This document shows positions 34,273 through 41,182 of a stretch of 41,182 nt of DNA, piece by piece. The notes below the pieces were generated by a model that was not told the DNA's origin, did no database searches, and saw nothing but the letters and a program-made list of their open reading frames with translations. Position 1 is the stretch's first letter; every line of letters starts with the position of its first letter. The stretch lies in contig CALXWI010000008.1 in the NCBI GenBank assembly GCA_944392325.1, positions 1 to 41,182 on the forward strand. Reading direction: 5' to 3'. This DNA is from an uncultured Alphaproteobacteria bacterium (GTDB lineage: Bacteria; Pseudomonadota; Alphaproteobacteria; RF32; CAG-239). The translations under genes were made by a program, and so were the position numbers.

Positions 34273-36297
34273 ATGGCTAATTATAATCCTTGCTTTAGTG
34301 AACGAGATGTTTTTCGTCGGAGGTTGGCGGTGTTTGGCTTGATGGCGATTAGCACCGTGTTGGCATCAATGAAGTGGATTACCGTATTGCCGACAGATGT
34401 ATCTATATTCACTAAGCTGCTGTTGATAGTTTTGTTTATTTTGACTTTTGCATGGATTGCATTGTTTTTTTGGTCGTCGATATTCGGGTTTTGGACCCTG
34501 CTCCGCCACAAAAAAGTTCCGGGCATAATCTGGCCTGCCCCCAATGCCCCGCTTAACTCCAAAACCGCAATCCTAATGCCGGTGTATAATGAAGGTACGG
34601 CCGAGGTAATGGGAAACCTTTTAGCCATTGCCAAAGAAATTGAGCTCACCGACCAAGCCGACAAGTTTGATATGTTTGTATTGAGTGATACGACTGACCC
34701 TAAGGTTTGGGTGGAAGAAGAATATTTGTGGATGCAGGCAAAGAAACTAATCTCCCCAAAAATCAATTTATATTATCGGCGTCGAGCCCAAAATGTGGCC
34801 CGCAAAAGCGGTAATATTGAAGATTTTTGCAACAAATGGGGGGCTGGATATGACTATATGGTAATTCTGGATGCTGACAGTTTGATGCAGGCAGACACGC
34901 TAATCCAGATGGTACGCTTGATGGAAAAGAATCCGCAGACCGGAATTATTCAGGCGCCGCCGATGATGATTAATGCCAGATCTTTATTCTCCAGAATCCA
35001 GCAGTTTGCCGGCAGAGTATATGGCCCTATTGTATCAGCCGGATTAGCTTATTGGCAAGTGGGCGACAGCAACTACTGGGGGCATAATGCCATCATCAGA
35101 GTTAAGGCTTTTATGGCTTGTTGCGGGTTGCCGGTGCTGCCGGGGAAAGCTCCTTTCGGAGGGCATATTTTGAGCCACGATTTTGTGGAAGCCGCCCTTA
35201 TTCGCCGCGGCGGCTGGCAGGCATGGTTGTTGCCGGAGCTGAAAGGCAGCTTTGAAGAATGCCCTCCGACGATTATTGATTTTGCGGCTCGTGACCGCCG
35301 TTGGTGTCAGGGAAATTTGCAGCATATTAAGGTGTTGATGTCTAAGCATTTGCACCACATCAGCCGAATCCATTTTACGATTGGCATTATGTCTTATTTA
35401 TCATCGCCGATTTGGCTATGCTTTTTATTAGCCGGATTGGCCATTGCCTTGGGACGAGAGTTCTTTCCGCCTATATATTTTACGGAGAGCCGCTCGCTGT
35501 TTCCGAACTGGCCGGTATTTGATAAAATCGGGACCATTGCCTTATTTATTATCTCGATGTTTATGCTGATATTCCCAAAGTTTTTGGGCCTGATTATTTA
35601 TAAGTTAGACAACAAGCAAAGCAAGCGCGCATTCATCAGCACGTTATGCGAGATAGTGCTAAGTGCTTTATTGGCGCCGATTATGATGATGTTCCAAAGC
35701 AAGTTTGTGGCAGAAATAATCAGCGGAAAAGCGGTGAGCTGGAATACGCAAAACCGCGGTGGCGACGGAACATCGTGGAAAGAGGCGTGGCATAGGCACA
35801 AGTGGCACACCATTTTGGGGATTATTACCACGATTGTAGTCGCCAAATATGCAACCGAGCTATTTTGGTGGATGCTGCCGATTACCTTGGGATTGATGTT
35901 ATCTATTCCGCTGTCGGTAATAACCTCAAGAGTGGCGGTGGGAGGCTGGGCTCAAAAGCATAATCTGTTCAAAATTCCGGAGGAAGAAAACCCACCCCTA
36001 TTGGCGCTAAGCAGCCAACACTTGGCGGCGGCGCTGCACTCCTTGCTGCCGGAGACACGCGGTGTATTATTACTGTTAAATCAGCCGGAGATGAATGCTC
36101 TGCACCAGTTTATGCTACCCGTCAACGGGCCGGCGCCGGAGTTTGGCAAACAGGTGGAAGAGCAGGCTCAGATTAAATTAGAAAATTATATTAACCACAA
36201 AATTGAGCCGGATTTCAGCAAAGAAGAAGAGCTTTACCTGCTGTATACGCCGGAGGTGCTTAACCATGCGGCGGTGTTGTCAGTTCTGACCAAATAG
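34273..36297 (+). CDS. opgH: Membrane glucosyltransferase for periplasmic glucans
   Basis: 674 residues; GT2-family enzyme that uses UDP-glucose to build the linear glucan backbone across the inner membrane. Motifs in order: two N-terminal membrane helices, TAILMPVYNEG (nucleotide-binding), LSDTTDPKVW, ILDADSLM (DxD-like), ILSHDFVEAALIRRGGW (catalytic Asp region) and RDRRWCQGNLQH (the Q/RxxRW acceptor motif), then several C-terminal membrane helices. E. coli OpgH is longer at both ends (847 residues). ATG34273 is used since the protein there begins with the family-like MANYNPCFSERDVFRRR; its ribosome binding site is weak, so coupling to the preceding gene is likely. The 3' end overlaps the convergent Nudix gene by 38 bp. 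Confidence 0.95.
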   Translation: MANYNPCFSERDVFRRRLAVFGLMAISTVLASMKWITVLPTDVSIFTKLLLIVLFILTFAWIALFFWSSIFGFWTLLRHKKVPGIIWPAPNAPLNSKTAILMPVYNEGTAEVMGNLLAIAKEIELTDQADKFDMFVLSDTTDPKVWVEEEYLWMQAKKLISPKINLYYRRRAQNVARKSGNIEDFCNKWGAGYDYMVILDADSLMQADTLIQMVRLMEKNPQTGIIQAPPMMINARSLFSRIQQFAGRVYGPIVSAGLAYWQVGDSNYWGHNAIIRVKAFMACCGLPVLPGKAPFGGHILSHDFVEAALIRRGGWQAWLLPELKGSFEECPPTIIDFAARDRRWCQGNLQHIKVLMSKHLHHISRIHFTIGIMSYLSSPIWLCFLLAGLAIALGREFFPPIYFTESRSLFPNWPVFDKIGTIALFIISMFMLIFPKFLGLIIYKLDNKQSKRAFISTLCEIVLSALLAPIMMMFQSKFVAEIISGKAVSWNTQNRGGDGTSWKEAWHRHKWHTILGIITTIVVAKYATELFWWMLPITLGLMLSIPLSVITSRVAVGGWAQKHNLFKIPEEENPPLLALSSQHLAAALHSLLPETRGVLLLLNQPEMNALHQFMLPVNGPAPEFGKQVEEQAQIKLENYINHKIEPDFSKEEELYLLYTPEVLNHAAVLSVLTK

Positions 36298-36685
36298 ATG
36301 CGTAATCAGCTTGCAAAGCGGCAACAATAGGTTTATCAGCCGGAGCGAAGGTGTAACCACTCAGTTCTGCTGCACTCACCCATTTGACTTGTTCGTGAGA
36401 ATCGAGAAAAGAAATATCTTCATCCAGAGAGGTGCATAAATAGGCCTGCAAGTCGATTTCTCCTTGGGGGTAAGTATAGCGGCTATGCATAAAAAAGCGT
36501 TTTATATCTACACGCAAGCGGAGCTCCTCCCAGAGCTCGCGGTGCAGGCATTGCTCTAAGGTTTCACCTTCTTCTAATTTGCCACCGGGGAACTCCCACA
36601 GATATTCTTGATTTTTGCCGTGTTTGCGCTGAGCGATTAAAATTTTATCATTATGAAAAATGATGCCGGCGAGGACGGTTTTCAT
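36260..36685 (-). CDS. mutT: MutT-type Nudix hydrolase (8-oxo-dGTP diphosphatase-like)
   Basis: 141 residues. Nudix box from Gly35 to Glu54: GKLEEGETLEQCLHRELWEE, matching GX5EX7REUXEE, but the usual final Gly is Arg56. The opening VLAGIIFHNDKILIAQRKHGK and LWEFPGGK fit MutT, which removes oxidised GTP from the nucleotide pool. AAAGGAT lies seven bases from the ATG. The coding sequence overlaps the 3' end of opgH convergently. Confidence 0.87.
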   Translation of the reverse strand: MKTVLAGIIFHNDKILIAQRKHGKNQEYLWEFPGGKLEEGETLEQCLHRELWEELRLRVDIKRFFMHSRYTYPQGEIDLQAYLCTSLDEDISFLDSHEQVKWVSAAELSGYTFAPADKPIVAALQADYASIWSELTTPPHG

Positions 36686-36705
36686 TGTTGTTATCCTTTA
36701 TTGCT

Positions 36706-36747
36706 AGAAAAAAACAACTCCTCAGGCAGCCCCGCCCAAGGAGTTGT
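36706..36747 (-). terminator. Intrinsic terminator of the flaF-like gene
   Basis: Stem ACAACTCCT/AGGAGTTGT (36714-36722 with 36739-36747), followed on the minus strand by TTTTTTT. Confidence 0.9.
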
Positions 36748-36768
36748 AAGTTAAGTCACAACCAAAGC

Positions 36769-37437
36769 TTATTCGGCATTTTGGCGGCTGGTCATCAAGC
36801 CTTCAGAAATTTGAAGGTTGGTCATAATCATCGTGTCCAGAGTTTTGGCATTGATGTTATGAACATTGCGGCCAACTTCCATTGTTTTTTTAGAAACAAA
36901 ATCAGCCAATTTAATCAAATTAGATTTAGTTTCTGGCGGAAGTTTGCTCTTTTCTGAAGAAGCCAAAGTTTTGATGTAAACCCAGAGTTTCATATTATTA
37001 TCAAGGGCGCTGACCAAATCAGAGCTATTGTTATTTTCTTTAGCTGAAGAAAGGTCAATGGCGCACTTTAGCAAAGAGAAAGCTTCTTCACGAGCCAGAT
37101 TATTTTTAACAGACTCGACCAAGCCTTCCGAAATTTGCATATTGATGTTTACTAATGTGTCAAAGTCGCTTTTGCTCATATTGACACCTTTGCTCAAGGT
37201 CAAACGCTCTACATATTTAGATAATTTGAGCAGGTTGTTTTTGATGTCTTCCGGAAGCAAATTCTTTGCATTTTTCAGGGTGGTCTCTATTTCTACCCAC
37301 ATTTTAAGATTGCTGTCTAATGCTTTGATTTTATCTACATTATTGCCAATGGAGGCTTGAGATAATGAAACAGCCTGATTAAGCAAAATGGCAGCTTCTT
37401 TTTCTGCATTACCGACTTCGTCTATTTTCTTTGTCAT
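36769..37437 (-). CDS. flaF: FlaF-like flagellar regulator with two tandem FlaF domains
   Basis: 222 residues made of two homologous halves (about 15-108 and 119-217). Each shows the FlaF pattern: LL-A--L, then ALDxNxKxWVxI, LPxxxKxNLxKLxxxV, and a final NxQISEGL. FlaF in alphaproteobacteria is normally a single domain of about 115-130 residues that helps flagellin translation and secretion together with FlbT. Here the two halves have diverged but keep the NLQISEGL/NMQISEGL ending. No flbT or flagellin is in the window. AAGGAAG lies eight bases from the ATG. Adjacent to, but separated by terminators from, the flg genes. Confidence 0.75.
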   Translation of the reverse strand: MTKKIDEVGNAEKEAAILLNQAVSLSQASIGNNVDKIKALDSNLKMWVEIETTLKNAKNLLPEDIKNNLLKLSKYVERLTLSKGVNMSKSDFDTLVNINMQISEGLVESVKNNLAREEAFSLLKCAIDLSSAKENNNSSDLVSALDNNMKLWVYIKTLASSEKSKLPPETKSNLIKLADFVSKKTMEVGRNVHNINAKTLDTMIMTNLQISEGLMTSRQNAE

Positions 37438-37579
37438 ATTATATGCTTCCTTTATATTTGGTTGATTTATAACATTGTGGTTATTAACCCGAAACCATAA
37501 TTACATAAATAAACTTATAAATGATTAATGCAATCAATATATTTAATTATTCACAGACGTAAATTATGGTTGTCAGCAC

Positions 37580-37631
37580 CTCAAAAGAAAGAGCCTGCTT
37601 ATGAGTATTAGGGGAAAAAATAAGCAGGCTC
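37580..37631 (-). terminator. Intrinsic terminator of the flg operon
   Basis: 11-bp stem GAGCCTGCTTA/TAAGCAGGCTC (37591-37601 with 37621-37631), followed on the minus strand by TTTCTTTTG. It closes the flgF-flgG-flgA-flgH transcript. Confidence 0.8.
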
Positions 37632-37642
37632 GTCTATTTAAT

Positions 37643-37673
37643 ATAAGAAAAAAATGGGGAGTTTTTTTCTTAT
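37643..37673. other. A/T-rich 12-bp hairpin
   Basis: ATAAGAAAAAAA (37643-37654) pairs with TTTTTTTCTTAT (37662-37673) around TGGGGAG. It lies between flgH and the operon terminator. It could stabilise the 3' end of the transcript. Confidence 0.55.
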
Positions 37674-37707
37674 GATGACATAATAATAAGGGGAAATTTG
37701 TAGTAGC

Positions 37708-38460
37708 CTAGAACGGTGATAAGATATCGATTAACTGGCGTCCGTAACGAGGCTCTTGAACATCAGAGATAACACCCTTGCCGCCGTAAGAGACTCTGAG
37801 CTCGGCAATCTTGCTAGAATCGATGGTATTATCGGAGGTGATATCAGCACGGCGGATAATGCCTCTGACAGTTAATTGACGGAGTTCATAGTTAACACGA
37901 ATCTCTTGTGAACCTTCTATGACCAGATTGCCATTGGGTAAAACTTGAGTAACAATACCGGCCATGGTCATATTAATATTTTCAGAACGGTCGATTTTGC
38001 CCTCGCCGGTAACATCGTGGTCGGAAGTAACGTTGACTAAGTTAGATGCATCTACGGCATCAGGCAAATAGTCTTTGGCGTAGCTCTCATAACCAAAGAA
38101 GCTGGCGACGTTAACGGTATCGCTGTTAGTATCACGCAGCTGCTCGGTCTTATTTTTCATCGTAGCGGCATCTTTGGCGGAAATATTAACCGTGATAATA
38201 TCGCCAACTTTAGAGGCTCTTAAATCCTTAAAGAAGCCGGAGGAACCTTTCTTCCATAAAGAATTGGGGCTAGAAGTTTGGGCTACGGGTTGCGGCATCG
38301 GCATTGATACCGGCTGGTAGTTGGGTTGCTCGACCGGATTTTCTATCGGGGCGAGTTCAGGCTCCTTACCAATGGTGGTTAAGCGAGACCAGGTGTTGCA
38401 ACCGGTTAACATACTGCTGATGAGCAATCCCATTAAAATATTTTTATAAGTATTATTCAT
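37708..38460 (-). CDS. flgH: Flagellar L-ring protein FlgH
   Basis: 250 residues. Lipoprotein signal MNNTYKNILMGLLISSMLTGC with lipobox LTGC. FlgH motifs: FKDLRASKVGDIITVNI, GNLVIEGSQEIRVNYELRQLTVRGIIRRADI and YGGKGVISDVQEPRYGRQLIDILSPF. It forms the outer-membrane ring around the flagellar rod. AAGGGGGAG precedes the ATG. Last gene of the flgF-G-A-H operon. Confidence 0.96.
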   Translation of the reverse strand: MNNTYKNILMGLLISSMLTGCNTWSRLTTIGKEPELAPIENPVEQPNYQPVSMPMPQPVAQTSSPNSLWKKGSSGFFKDLRASKVGDIITVNISAKDAATMKNKTEQLRDTNSDTVNVASFFGYESYAKDYLPDAVDASNLVNVTSDHDVTGEGKIDRSENINMTMAGIVTQVLPNGNLVIEGSQEIRVNYELRQLTVRGIIRRADITSDNTIDSSKIAELRVSYGGKGVISDVQEPRYGRQLIDILSPF

Positions 38461-38474
38461 TTGCTTACTCCCCC

Positions 38475-39185
38475 TTACTGTATTTCGATTTGGACGGTTT
38501 CACTATCAATAACTGTGCCAAAGATTGCTTTTTTACTTTTCGGGTTCTGTAATTCAATTCTGTCATTTTTACTGCCGTCTTCTTGGGCTTGCGCTCTGGT
38601 AGTTATTTGCATTTTTGCGGTTTGATAGATGGCGGTTACATAGTCGCCTTTTTTAATTAAAATTTTATCTCCAACTTCACTATTCATTATCAGTTTGCCG
38701 GATTTGAGCATACGCTTGGCCTCTTTATTTATAAGCTTGTCTTTAGAGGTAATATTGACGTCTTTAATGCGATTGCGGCGAACCATGACTTTTTTTAAGT
38801 CGGCATCAGAGATAATCTCACCTTTATTGATATTGCGCGCCGGAACAAAAACACCATCCAGCAGGTAATATTTGCCTATCAGCTCTGAGTGGCCGATGTT
38901 TTGTCCTTCGCTGAAGACATCAATAGTGCAGGTAAACTTGTTGTTGACTTCATCATATTTTAAGCCGAAAACCATTATTTTGAAATCGGAATCTTGAGGT
39001 AAGGCAAAGGTGGTGGACCCGCCAAAAAACTCAATATCCATATCAGCATCAACACCTTCGTCCATAAAGGCCTCTCGGACGGCCTCAGTTACATCATCAG
39101 TAGTAACCGACAGAGCCGCATTAGCTCCTGATGCAGAGAATATGCCCAGCAAGGAAATGATAAATATGTAAAACAACTTAGTCAT
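38475..39185 (-). CDS. flgA: Flagellar P-ring assembly chaperone FlgA
   Basis: 236 residues. Signal peptide MTKLFYIFIISLLGIFSASGANA. SAF-like domain region LLDGVFVPARNINKGEIISDADLKKVMVRRNRI and the C-terminal KGDYVTAIYQTAKMQITTRAQAQEDGSKNDRIELQNPKSKK match FlgA. It acts in the periplasm to help FlgI assemble. The ATG at 39185 (AGG eight bases upstream) is preferred over a TTG at 39200. Between flgG and flgH, the usual alphaproteobacterial order. Confidence 0.93.
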   Translation of the reverse strand: MTKLFYIFIISLLGIFSASGANAALSVTTDDVTEAVREAFMDEGVDADMDIEFFGGSTTFALPQDSDFKIMVFGLKYDEVNNKFTCTIDVFSEGQNIGHSELIGKYYLLDGVFVPARNINKGEIISDADLKKVMVRRNRIKDVNITSKDKLINKEAKRMLKSGKLIMNSEVGDKILIKKGDYVTAIYQTAKMQITTRAQAQEDGSKNDRIELQNPKSKKAIFGTVIDSETVQIEIQ

Positions 39186-39202
39186 TAATTGTGCCTGCAA
39201 TA

Positions 39203-39991
39203 TTACTTCATCTGGTTAATGGTGGACAACATTTGGTCAGAGGTGGTGATAATCTTGGAGTTCATTTCATAAGCTCTTTGGGCGGAAACAAGCTCAGTAA
39301 TCTCGGATACCGGATTGACGTTAGAGGTTTCAAGGTAGCCGGCCTGAATGGAGCCAAAGCCTTCGGTATCTGGGTTGTCGATTACCGGAGCACCGGACGC
39401 TTCAGTTTCAAGGAACAAGTTTTGCCCCATGGCTTCAAGTCCGGATTCGTTTACAAAAGTGGCGATTTCTAACTGGCCGATATTGACTTCATCAACTTGG
39501 CCGTCTTGTTTAATCCAAACCTCACCGGCGGCGTTAACATAAATTTCGGTAGCGTCTTCAGGAACGGTAATTTCAGGCTGAACGACGTAGCCATCGTGGG
39601 TAACAATAACGCCATCACCATTACGCTGAAAAGCGCCGTCACGAGTGTAGGCTGTGCCCTTGCCTTCCGGCAACTCAACCTGGAAATAACCGCGACCCTT
39701 GATTGCTAAGTCAAGCGGGTTGCCGGTATTGGTCAGGCTGCCGCCGTCGACAATTCGATAAATGGCTGCGGTCTTGACACCGGTACCTAACTGGACACCG
39801 GCAGGAACAATGGTTTCTCCGGCGGTAGAAGATGAGCCGGGACGAACAATGTTTTGGTACAAAAGGTCATTGAACTCGGCACGGCGCTTGGTATAGGCGG
39901 TGGTGTTCATATTAGCGATGTTGTTGGAAATTACATCTACGTTGGTCTGCTGAGCCAGCATTCCGGTTGCACCGATATTTAAAGATCTCAT
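39203..39991 (-). CDS. flgG: Flagellar distal rod protein FlgG
   Basis: 262 residues, standard length. N-terminus MRSLNIGATGMLAQQTNVDVISNNIANMNT and C-terminus SNVNPVSEITELVSAQRAYEMNSKIITTSDQMLSTINQMK are the rod/hook-family coiled-coil ends. Builds the distal rod of the flagellar basal body. AAGGGGAA precedes the ATG. Confidence 0.97.
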   Translation of the reverse strand: MRSLNIGATGMLAQQTNVDVISNNIANMNTTAYTKRRAEFNDLLYQNIVRPGSSSTAGETIVPAGVQLGTGVKTAAIYRIVDGGSLTNTGNPLDLAIKGRGYFQVELPEGKGTAYTRDGAFQRNGDGVIVTHDGYVVQPEITVPEDATEIYVNAAGEVWIKQDGQVDEVNIGQLEIATFVNESGLEAMGQNLFLETEASGAPVIDNPDTEGFGSIQAGYLETSNVNPVSEITELVSAQRAYEMNSKIITTSDQMLSTINQMK

Positions 39992-40010
39992 GGTTTATTC
40001 CCCTTATAGT

Positions 40011-40757
40011 TTAAGCTAACTGTGAGTAAGCTTGAATAGTGTTGGACAAGCGCTCATGTTCTTCATCTATCATTTGTTGGACATATTCGTATGAACGCTG
40101 GACTTTAATCATTTTAGTCATTTCCGAAATCGGATCGACATTGGATTTTTCAATTGATTTATGAATAACGCGATAATCGCCATCGTTGAGTGTCATAGCG
40201 TTGCCATCAGTATTACTGAACAAAGTATCGGCAACTTTCAAGAGCTTTTGATTGTCAGCAAAGCTCGCAATACGGATGCGGCCCAAGCTACCATTTTCGG
40301 TCATGACCTCGCCGCTTTCGGTAATGTTGATTTCACTCTCACCTGGGGCGATAAAAAACGGCATACCATTCTCAGAAAGCAAGTAATTGCCCTCAGGGGT
40401 AACAATTGCGCCATTCTCATTCAAGGTGAACTGGCCTTTGCGGGTATACATTTCACCATCTGGAGTTTCAACGGCAAAAAAGGCATCGCCTTGGATGGCG
40501 GCATCAAGTGCATTGCCGGTAGAGCTAATCATGCCCTCGGCAAAGTTTTTATAGACACCGAAATCTTGAGTGAAAGACAGCGGGTTGCCTACCATATCAG
40601 AGGCTCCGCCTTCAGTCTCGGCCAAATAAGTGGTGAACACGGCGTCTCCCCCTTTGTAGCCGGCAGTGTTCATATTGGCCATATTATTGGAAATGATATC
40701 CATTTGTTTCCATAAGGCCATTTGGCGCGATAAAGCTATGTAATTGGTATTATCCAT
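40011..40757 (-). CDS. flgF: Flagellar proximal rod protein FlgF
   Basis: 248 residues. Rod-family N-terminus (YIALSRQMALWKQMDIISNNMANMNTAGYK) and C-terminus (SNVDPISEMTKMIKVQRSYEYVQQMIDEEHERLSNTI). The ATG at 40757 has GGGGAAAA upstream; the 40772 start would disrupt that site. First gene of the flg operon, downstream of a sigma-54 promoter. Confidence 0.96.
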   Translation of the reverse strand: MDNTNYIALSRQMALWKQMDIISNNMANMNTAGYKGGDAVFTTYLAETEGGASDMVGNPLSFTQDFGVYKNFAEGMISSTGNALDAAIQGDAFFAVETPDGEMYTRKGQFTLNENGAIVTPEGNYLLSENGMPFFIAPGESEINITESGEVMTENGSLGRIRIASFADNQKLLKVADTLFSNTDGNAMTLNDGDYRVIHKSIEKSNVDPISEMTKMIKVQRSYEYVQQMIDEEHERLSNTIQAYSQLA

Positions 40758-40808
40758 ATTTATTTTCCCCAATCTAAAAAGGATAATTTTTCCTGTTGCT
40801 ATTCATAA

Positions 40809-40824
40809 TGCAAAAAGCGTGCCA
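40809..40824 (-). promoter_or_regulatory. Sigma-54 (RpoN) promoter of the flgF operon
   Basis: On the minus strand TGGCACGCTTTTTGCA is a complete match to the -24/-12 consensus TGGCACRNNNNTTGCW. The transcript would start about 40798, 40 bases upstream of flgF. In Caulobacter comparable rod and ring genes are sigma-54 dependent. Confidence 0.85.
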
Positions 40825-40868
40825 AAAAAAATGATGGCATTATTTTAGTCTGCAATTTAAAATATATA

Positions 40869-40897
40869 TTTACAACTATTGAAATGTCTGCTATGAT
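40869..40897 (+). promoter_or_regulatory. Predicted promoter of the secreted-protein gene at 40935
   Basis: TTTACA (40869-40874) and TATGAT (40892-40897) are separated by 17 nt, each five of six. The bases following the -10 (AAGATTCGTAGGA) resemble the operon promoter at 23391-23419. Divergent from the flgF sigma-54 promoter. Confidence 0.75.
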
Positions 40898-40934
40898 AAG
40901 ATTCGTAGGAAAGAAGTTTATTAAAGGAGATATT

Positions 40935-41182
40935 ATGATGAAAATACGTAATACTTTACTGATATCCATATCATATCTGAGCTTAAGCTCTTTAGCTTTG
41001 GCTGGTTCCCCTCAGGTTGAGAATGAGTTTATCTTCACACACAACACACACCTTGATTCTCAGCCGCAACTTCTTTCCTCACCTATTTTGCCACAAACAC
41101 CATCCGAGCATCGCGATTTCTCTGCCCCAATCTCGCTGGCACTAACTGATGGCTCCACCGCCTCGGTGGCCTCCGTGTGTTT
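40935..41182 (+). CDS. Secreted Cys-rich family protein, N-terminal part only
   Basis: Open to the window edge; 82 residues visible. Signal peptide MMKIRNTLLISISYLSLSSLALA, a spacer, then LPQTPSEHRDFSAPISLALTDGSTASVASVCF. That is the same EHRD module and VCF motif as in the 927-residue protein, in one copy. AAAGGAGA (40923-40930) fits either ATG40935 or ATG40938. By analogy the missing part should be Cys-rich with GGxGSxCxGKY modules. Opposite strand to its relatives. Confidence 0.85.
   Translation, partial: MMKIRNTLLISISYLSLSSLALAGSPQVENEFIFTHNTHLDSQPQLLSSPILPQTPSEHRDFSAPISLALTDGSTASVASVC
41106..41182 (+). repeat. Palindromic EHRD cassette, plus-strand copy
   Basis: DNA closely matching module 1 at 21734-21807 (inverted orientation in the window), with the hairpin CCACCG-CCT-CGGTGG at 41155-41169. 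Translated in frame in the partial gene. The copy continues to the window edge. Confidence 0.85.

Overview
The window is a gene-dense, AT-rich stretch of a bacterial chromosome, most likely from an anaerobic, flagellated alphaproteobacterium. The alphaproteobacterial assignment rests on three things: the adjacent run of tolC-like, PopZ/DUF2497-like and valS genes, a FlaF-type flagellar regulator, and an mlaE-mlaF-mlaD-lipoprotein operon. A [FeFe]-hydrogenase maturase (HydE) and glycogen/maltodextrin enzymes (MalQ, GlgP) suggest a fermentative lifestyle, possibly in a gut. The taxonomic and habitat calls are inference; there is no rRNA gene here.

Layout. 1-562: no gene; an 8-bp tandem array at the window edge and a 89-bp direct repeat rich in tight hairpins. 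563-4927: malQ, hydE and a protein-glutaminase-like cysteine hydrolase. 4928-6439: a small secreted Cys-rich protein preceded by a long, strongly folded leader RNA. 6440-11631: tolC, popZ-like and valS (minus strand). 11820-18836: glgP, an orphan coiled-coil protein, pgk and gap. 18837-23352: a paralogous pair of large secreted Cys-rich proteins, with a non-coding remnant of their N-terminal module between them and gap. 23556-27190: an 862-residue orphan, a small orphan and a GNAT acetyltransferase. 27228-32058: an Mla-type phospholipid transport operon, then NfeD and an SPFH protein. 32287-36685: osmoregulated periplasmic glucan genes opgG and opgH with an unknown gene wedged between them, then a Nudix hydrolase. 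36769-40757: flagellar genes (a duplicated-domain flaF, flgH, flgA, flgG, flgF) with a textbook sigma-54 promoter in front of flgF. 40935-41182: the start of a third secreted protein carrying the same N-terminal module as the 19-23 kb genes.

The core genes are ordinary. The unusual biology lies in the secreted Cys-rich family and its DNA. A short palindromic cassette encoding an EHRD...SAPISL...TDGSTASV-type peptide occurs in frame behind signal peptides (two tandem versions in the 927-residue protein, one in the plus-strand gene at 40935) and again as a chimeric remnant between genes at 18958-19033. Each copy carries a perfect hairpin with a 3-nt loop, a behaviour reminiscent of Rickettsia palindromic elements. 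Two genes of the family share a promoter plus initial transcribed sequence. The small family member at 5133 has a roughly 215-nt leader RNA with a long-range closing helix that I cannot assign to a known class. Other points of interest are the tandem FlaF fusion, the protein-glutaminase-like enzyme, the shortened HydE and the gene inserted between opgG and opgH.
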